Assembly (NCBI GenBank): GCA_964390645.1
Contig: CAYMLL010000032.1
Location: forward strand, 1-37,109
DNA: 37,109 nt
DNA from: CAYMLL01 sp964390645
GTDB lineage: Bacteria > Planctomycetota > UBA8108
Direction: 5' to 3'
Shown here: piece after piece, positions 33,593 to 37,109 of the stretch
How the letters are laid out: each line of letters begins with the position of its first letter
How positions within the stretch are numbered: position 1 is the first letter of the stretch
Translations under genes and position numbers: made by a program
The notes under the pieces: model-generated
Seen by the model: the letters and a program-made list of their open reading frames with translations, nothing else
Told to the model about the DNA's origin: nothing
Databases searched by the model: none

Positions 33593-34258
33593 ATGAAGGA
33601 CTCGACGACCAGCTGCGCTTCGACGTCCGGGTTCTTGCGGGGTGGCTGTCGACCGGTCGCCGCGCTGCTGGCGATCGTTTGCTTCGCAGGAGCCGTGGGC
33701 TGCTCCTCGATGGGTGGGGGCGGAGACGAGGTCTACGAGGTGATCGACGTCGCGGTGGCGGCGAAGGCGCGCTGGGCCTTTCGAGAGGGAGTGCGCCGGG
33801 GTTTACAGGACGACCCGGACTTCCCGGAGGTCGACGGCGAGGGCATCGACTGGCACAAGGTCGACCGCGAGAGCGAGGCCGACTTCGGCGATGTGCTCCT
33901 CGCGGAGCTCATCGCGATCGTTCCCGGCGCCATCGTGCCGGGCCTGGGTCACTACTACGCGGGTGACTACCGCACTTCCGCGCAGCTGCGGCGTGTCGGA
34001 GGGCTCGGCATCGCGCTGACCGCCGTCGGCGGTGGGCTGATCGTGGGCGGCCACTTCCTGGACGAGGAGGAGGATGTGCCCGACGGCTACGCGTACGGTC
34101 TCTACGGCTCGGGCGGTACCGTCGGTGTCCTCGGTCTGGCTTACTATCTCACCGGCTGGATCTACGACATCGTGGACACTCCCCGTGCGGTTCTCAGCGG
34201 TGGCAAGCCTCCGCCGCGCAACGATTTCGTCGATTCGCTCGATTTCTTCGGTCGCTGA
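33593..34258 (+). CDS. lipoprotein with hydrophobic hairpin
   Basis: 221 residues. Signal with lipobox AVGC (Cys37) in LLAIVCFAGAVGCSS. After a charged part (RWAFREGVRRGLQDDPDFPEVDGEG) come hydrophobic stretches: AELIAIVPGAIVPGLGHYYAGDYRTSAQ, then GLGIALTAVGGGLIVGGHF and GTVGVLGLAYYLTGWIYDIVDTP. The PGLGHYYAGDY turn between hydrophobic segments resembles the DUF5683/TM2-like 'PGxGQxYxG' motif. The protein would be lipid-anchored outside and also membrane-embedded, an unusual pairing. Function unknown; it lies after the 32516 gene, separated by 87 nt. Confidence 0.75.
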   Translation: MKDSTTSCASTSGFLRGGCRPVAALLAIVCFAGAVGCSSMGGGGDEVYEVIDVAVAAKARWAFREGVRRGLQDDPDFPEVDGEGIDWHKVDRESEADFGDVLLAELIAIVPGAIVPGLGHYYAGDYRTSAQLRRVGGLGIALTAVGGGLIVGGHFLDEEEDVPDGYAYGLYGSGGTVGVLGLAYYLTGWIYDIVDTPRAVLSGGKPPPRNDFVDSLDFFGR

Positions 34259-34343
34259 CGGCCTCCGAGGGTTTTTGCGGCGCCGTCCCGGTGCGCGAGT
34301 GTGGACGCGGAAGCCCGGCGACGGTGGGCACCTTCGGCCCGGG

Positions 34344-34400
34344 GTTTGTGGGATCCTCGGGGGTTTGTGGGGTCCTCGGGGGCTTGTGGGGTCCTCGGGG
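34344..34400. repeat. 19-bp tandem repeat, three copies
   Basis: Units at 34344-34362, 34363-34381 and 34382-34400 of the form GTTTGTGGGGTCCTCGGGG, differing from one another by one or two bases. Confidence 0.92.
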
Positions 34401-34472
34401 CGTGGAAGCCTTCAGGGAACCTGCTGATCGAGGCTCGCGGGGCGGTGATTCCCGCTGCGTCAGTACGCTCCC

Positions 34473-34500
34473 TTGACGCTCTCGGTGCCCCGAGTACAAT
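34473..34500 (+). promoter_or_regulatory. sigma70-like promoter upstream of the PKD/dockerin gene
   Basis: TTGACG (34473-34478), a 16-nt spacer and TACAAT (34495-34500). The start would be near 34507, giving a leader of about 300 nt to the ATG at 34806. Confidence 0.6.
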
Positions 34501-34805
34501 CGATAGACCCTGATTCCTGCACGACTTTCGACGTCCGTCCCGGCTGCACGAGGCTCGCCGTCACTTCGTGGGGTCGCCTCTTTCGAGCGTCCCGGCCGGG
34601 TTTTCGGTCCGGGGGGATCGGCCTCCGAGCTGGCCGTGGGATTCGCGTCGGTGTCGGTGGAATCTTCTCGGGGACGGCTCTTCGTGTAGGAGTCGAAATC
34701 GGGGGGGCGAGGGGCCCGACTCGAGCGATCTGTCGGGCCGAGGGTCTCGGTTCTCGTCGCACCCCGGACGGGTGTGCGAGGAATAACGAGGAGAGTGCCG
34801 CAGTC

Positions 34806-36872
34806 ATGTGTGCAATCCGCGATGATGCTCACGGGAGGTCGGTGGTCGGGGTGGCGCTTTTTCTGACGGCGGCTGTATCGGCCTTCGTCTGCGGACCGGC
34901 GTTCGCCGACTTCAACGAGCCGATCCGGCTCACGGGTGGTACGGGGCGTGCGACGGAGGCCGTGCTGGCGTTCGACGTTGCGGACAACGTCTACGTCGTC
35001 AGCGTCGTCGACGAGCAGCTCCGGGTCGACCTGGTCGGTCCGAACCTGCGTGCGACGGTCGACATCCCTGGTGAGGGGATCGGGCAGGGTGAGCCGTCGG
35101 TGGCAACGGGAGCCGTGGGTGAGGCGTATATCGCGCTCAGTCAGCTCGACATCGATCCTGGCGGCATCGGTCGGGACATCTACCTGACCCACAATGGTGG
35201 TGGGGCCTTCGTCGAGCCCGTCCGGGTCTCGAACAGTCCGCTCGACGAGTTCGCGCCGAGTCTTGTACTGGATGCGGTGGGCAACCCGCATATCGCGTGG
35301 GCGCGGAGTGTGGGGGAGTCGGAGACGACGACGGTCGTCTACCATGATCACGAGGCCGGGACGACGGTCGCCGTTGCCGAGGGCGGCTATCCGTCGTTGT
35401 CGGTCGACGACGCCGGTGTCGTGCACCTTCTCTATACCCGGGCGAACGACATCTTCTACATCCACAACGGGTCGGGTGCGTTCGAGGGAGAGGTTCAGGT
35501 TGTGGCGACGCCTACCGAGCCGGAGTTCAGCGTTCGCATCGGGAGCACGGTCGCCGGTGTGCTGGTGGTCGGGTACTCGAGTCTCGGATCGCTCTACATG
35601 TTGACGAGGGAGCCCGGGGATGAGTTCTCGCCGCCGGCGCTCGTGGACGCGGGCGGTGTGCTCGAGCCCGAGCTGCAGGTGAGGCGGACCGGGGCCCTGA
35701 GCGTCGTCTATGCGAAGGCCGGCGATCTGCGTCTCGTCCAGGGGCTGGCGGGCCTGTGGCTCGATCCGGTATTCGTCGTCGAGGATACCGAGGAGGTCGA
35801 GAGCCGGCCGACGCACCAGGTGGATCCTTGCGGCATCACGCACGTGGCGTTCTTGCGGGACGGTGAGGTGTTCTACACGAACGATGCCGGGGAGATTTCC
35901 GCGGAGTTCGGCGCGACGGGGGCGGTGGGTGAGGTGCCGTTGACGGTACAGTTTCAGGACCTGTCGGGGGGCAAGATCCAGGCGTGGCTCTGGGAGTTCG
36001 GCGACGGTTCGCAGGCGACGATGCGGAACCCGACGCACACGTACAACGAGCCGGGAACCTACTCGGTGCGCCTCTCGGTGTTCACGGCCGACCGTGAGTC
36101 GACGGTGGAGCACGAGGACTTCGTCGTCGTGCAGGAGCCGTTCAACACCATGGAGATTCCGGACCAGCGGGTGCTGCCGGGGCAGGAAGGGGTGTTCTTT
36201 CCGGTGGTCGCCGGGCACCGGGATGAAGTGATGGCGTTCCAGGTCCACGCGGTGTTCGACTCGAACATTCTCGAGCTCGCGGAGTGCACCCAGCGCGGAT
36301 CTGCGGTGGTGCAGCTCGTGCCGGAGATATGGGAGTGCAATATCTTCGAGCGCAGCGTCGAGATCGGCTGCATCTTCGACTTCGTGCCGCCGTTCGACGG
36401 CCGCGTTCTGCTGCCAGGCGTGGGTCAGGTGATCGTCAACATGATCTTCAACGTCTCGCCCGAGTCTCCGATCGGAGCGGTGACGGAGATCGAACTGGTG
36501 AACAACCGGGACGTGAGCCAGATCTTCAATATCTTCACGGTCGACAACTCATCGAAGCTGCCCGTGCTCGAATCGGGCAGGGTGACGGTGGTGGATCCGG
36601 GTGAGGCGGAGGGCATGTTCGTGCGCGGAGATGTGGACGGCAACGGCTCGGTCGACATCACGGACGGAATCGCCTTGCTGAACTTTCTCTTCACCGGTGC
36701 GAGGCCGCCGGTCTGCAACGATGCGGCGGATGTCGCGGACAGGGGGCTGATCGACATCAGCGCGGCGATCTACATCCTGAACTTCCTGTTCACGGGGGGA
36801 TCGTCTCCGCACGTGCCGTATCCGAACGCGGGGCTGGACGCGGATCCGAACGACCCCTGGACGTGTCTCTGA
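34806..36872 (+). CDS. secreted PKD, cohesin-like and dockerin-like protein
   Basis: 688 residues. Signal peptide SVVGVALFLTAAVSAFVCGPAFA|DF fixes the start at 34806. The first ~350 residues are repeated beta-blades of a sialidase-like/propeller kind (ARSVGESETTTVVYHDHEAG, PSLSVDDAGVVHLLY). A PKD domain follows (about 360-440: PLTVQFQDLSGGKIQAWLWEFGDGS...HTYNEPGTYSVRLSV), then a cohesin-like region (about 448-595: VLPGQEGVFFPVV, HAVFDSNILEL, VGQVIVNMIFNVS). The C-terminal dockerin-like pair has one intact calcium loop (GDVDGNGSVDITD) and a degenerate second one (DVADRGLIDIS), each followed by ILNFLFTG. A cell-surface or extracellular protein; ligand unknown. Confidence 0.87.
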   Translation: MCAIRDDAHGRSVVGVALFLTAAVSAFVCGPAFADFNEPIRLTGGTGRATEAVLAFDVADNVYVVSVVDEQLRVDLVGPNLRATVDIPGEGIGQGEPSVATGAVGEAYIALSQLDIDPGGIGRDIYLTHNGGGAFVEPVRVSNSPLDEFAPSLVLDAVGNPHIAWARSVGESETTTVVYHDHEAGTTVAVAEGGYPSLSVDDAGVVHLLYTRANDIFYIHNGSGAFEGEVQVVATPTEPEFSVRIGSTVAGVLVVGYSSLGSLYMLTREPGDEFSPPALVDAGGVLEPELQVRRTGALSVVYAKAGDLRLVQGLAGLWLDPVFVVEDTEEVESRPTHQVDPCGITHVAFLRDGEVFYTNDAGEISAEFGATGAVGEVPLTVQFQDLSGGKIQAWLWEFGDGSQATMRNPTHTYNEPGTYSVRLSVFTADRESTVEHEDFVVVQEPFNTMEIPDQRVLPGQEGVFFPVVAGHRDEVMAFQVHAVFDSNILELAECTQRGSAVVQLVPEIWECNIFERSVEIGCIFDFVPPFDGRVLLPGVGQVIVNMIFNVSPESPIGAVTEIELVNNRDVSQIFNIFTVDNSSKLPVLESGRVTVVDPGEAEGMFVRGDVDGNGSVDITDGIALLNFLFTGARPPVCNDAADVADRGLIDISAAIYILNFLFTGGSSPHVPYPNAGLDADPNDPWTCL

Positions 36873-36928
36873 CCTCGAGATTCGTTTTCCGGGGGGCCTG
36901 TCCGCAGCGGGTGTTGTCCTCCGGACCG

Positions 36929-36957
36929 GAGCCGCGGGATCGTGGCTTTTGTCTTTT
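36929..36957 (+). terminator. rho-independent terminator after the PKD/dockerin gene
   Basis: Stem GCCGC (36931-36935) with GTGGC (36942-36946), one G-T wobble, six-base loop, extendable by A-T and G-T pairs, followed by the T-rich tract TTTTGTCTTTT (36947-36957). Confidence 0.6.
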
Positions 36958-36961
36958 GCGG

Positions 36962-36990
36962 TTGACGACATCGAGCCGCACCCGCAAGAT
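36962..36990 (+). promoter_or_regulatory. possible promoter of the tRNA-Pro gene
   Basis: TTGACG (36962-36967), a 17-nt spacer and CAAGAT (36985-36990). The start would be near 36997, about 36 nt before the tRNA. Confidence 0.4.
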
Positions 36991-37032
36991 CCTTGCGCTC
37001 GGGTTCCTCTCGCGCAGGTTCTCGGAGAGCCT

Positions 37033-37109
37033 CGGGGTGTAGCTCAGCCTGGCAGAGCGCCTGCTTTGGGAGCAGGAGGCCGTCGGTTCGAATCCGGCCA
37101 CCCCGACCA
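37033..37109 (+). tRNA. tRNA-Pro(UGG)
   Basis: A complete 77-nt cloverleaf: acceptor CGGGGTG paired with CACCCCG, D stem GCTC/GAGC, anticodon stem CCTGC/GCAGG with loop TTTGGGA and anticodon TGG (37067-37069), T stem GTCGG/CCGGC with TTCGAAT loop, discriminator A and an encoded CCA at the very end of the window. Confidence 0.97.

Larger units (their letters stand above)
34259..34805. other. long leader region before the PKD/dockerin gene
   Basis: No gene is seen; the open frame through this stretch lacks protein-like composition. It contains the 19-bp repeat at 34344-34400, the promoter at 34473-34500 and, after it, about 300 nt of untranslated leader. Confidence 0.55.

Noticed and set aside
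37033..37109. Integration or attachment site at the tRNA-Pro gene
   Set aside because: The window ends at the CCA, so no flanking duplication or integrase gene can be seen.

Overview
This is a 37.1 kb, GC-rich, gene-dense bacterial chromosomal window. The best guess is a member of the Planctomycetota. That is inferred from family content: a secreted protein with the tandem GDVDGNGSVD...LLNFLFTG dockerin-like tail, an N-terminally methylated prepilin of the planctomycete type, a DUF1080 lipoprotein, DUF4388/MshEN scaffold proteins, two unlinked groEL copies without groES, and a murC-murB-ftsQ remnant without ftsA/ftsZ. No plasmid, phage, transposon or CRISPR locus is visible.

Layout. 1-1155: end of a LysM protein and an unrecognised 200-residue protein. 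1509-4815: murC-murB-ftsQ-like, joined by stop/start overlaps (cell-wall precursor synthesis and division). 4989-5222 (-): a 77-residue MshEN-like protein whose Shine-Dalgarno lies in a 12-bp tandem repeat. 5563-8955: two divergent GroEL genes. 9373-11954: dnaJ-grpE-fmdB-yacG. 12345-12920 (-): prepilin-like protein. 13684-17775: secreted protein, small protein, beta-propeller lipoprotein and tilS. 17750-20322 (-): DUF1080 lipoprotein and a TPR/HEIAH metallopeptidase-like protein. 20399-22824: purB-rsgA. 23013-25013: ECF sigma factor and FecR/anti-sigma-like membrane protein. 25010-29097 (-): exported protein and a 995-residue DUF4388/MshEN/TPR/TM/PEGA/propeller protein, divergent from an MshEN/zinc-ribbon protein at 29404. 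30277-31271 (-): a second ECF sigma gene with a small membrane partner. 31561-34258: acidic membrane protein, exported DcrB/PsbP-like protein and a lipoprotein. 34806-36872: PKD/cohesin-like/dockerin secreted protein. 37033-37109: tRNA-Pro(UGG).

How the genes fit together. The left half is housekeeping: wall synthesis, protein folding, tRNA modification, purine synthesis and ribosome assembly. The right half is envelope signalling and surface proteins: two sigma/membrane-partner pairs, exported propeller, TPR and lipoproteins, and a transmembrane scaffold that could join a cytoplasmic sensory module to an extracytoplasmic propeller.

Two genome-level traits stand out. Intergenic regions carry many short perfect or near-perfect tandem duplications (12, 15, 16, 19, 20 and 21 bp periods), some containing Shine-Dalgarno-like or palindromic cores. 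Several good sigma70-type promoters can be read by eye, including one facing no evident gene and one placed so that purB mRNA may be leaderless. All family names come from motif reading, with no database search.
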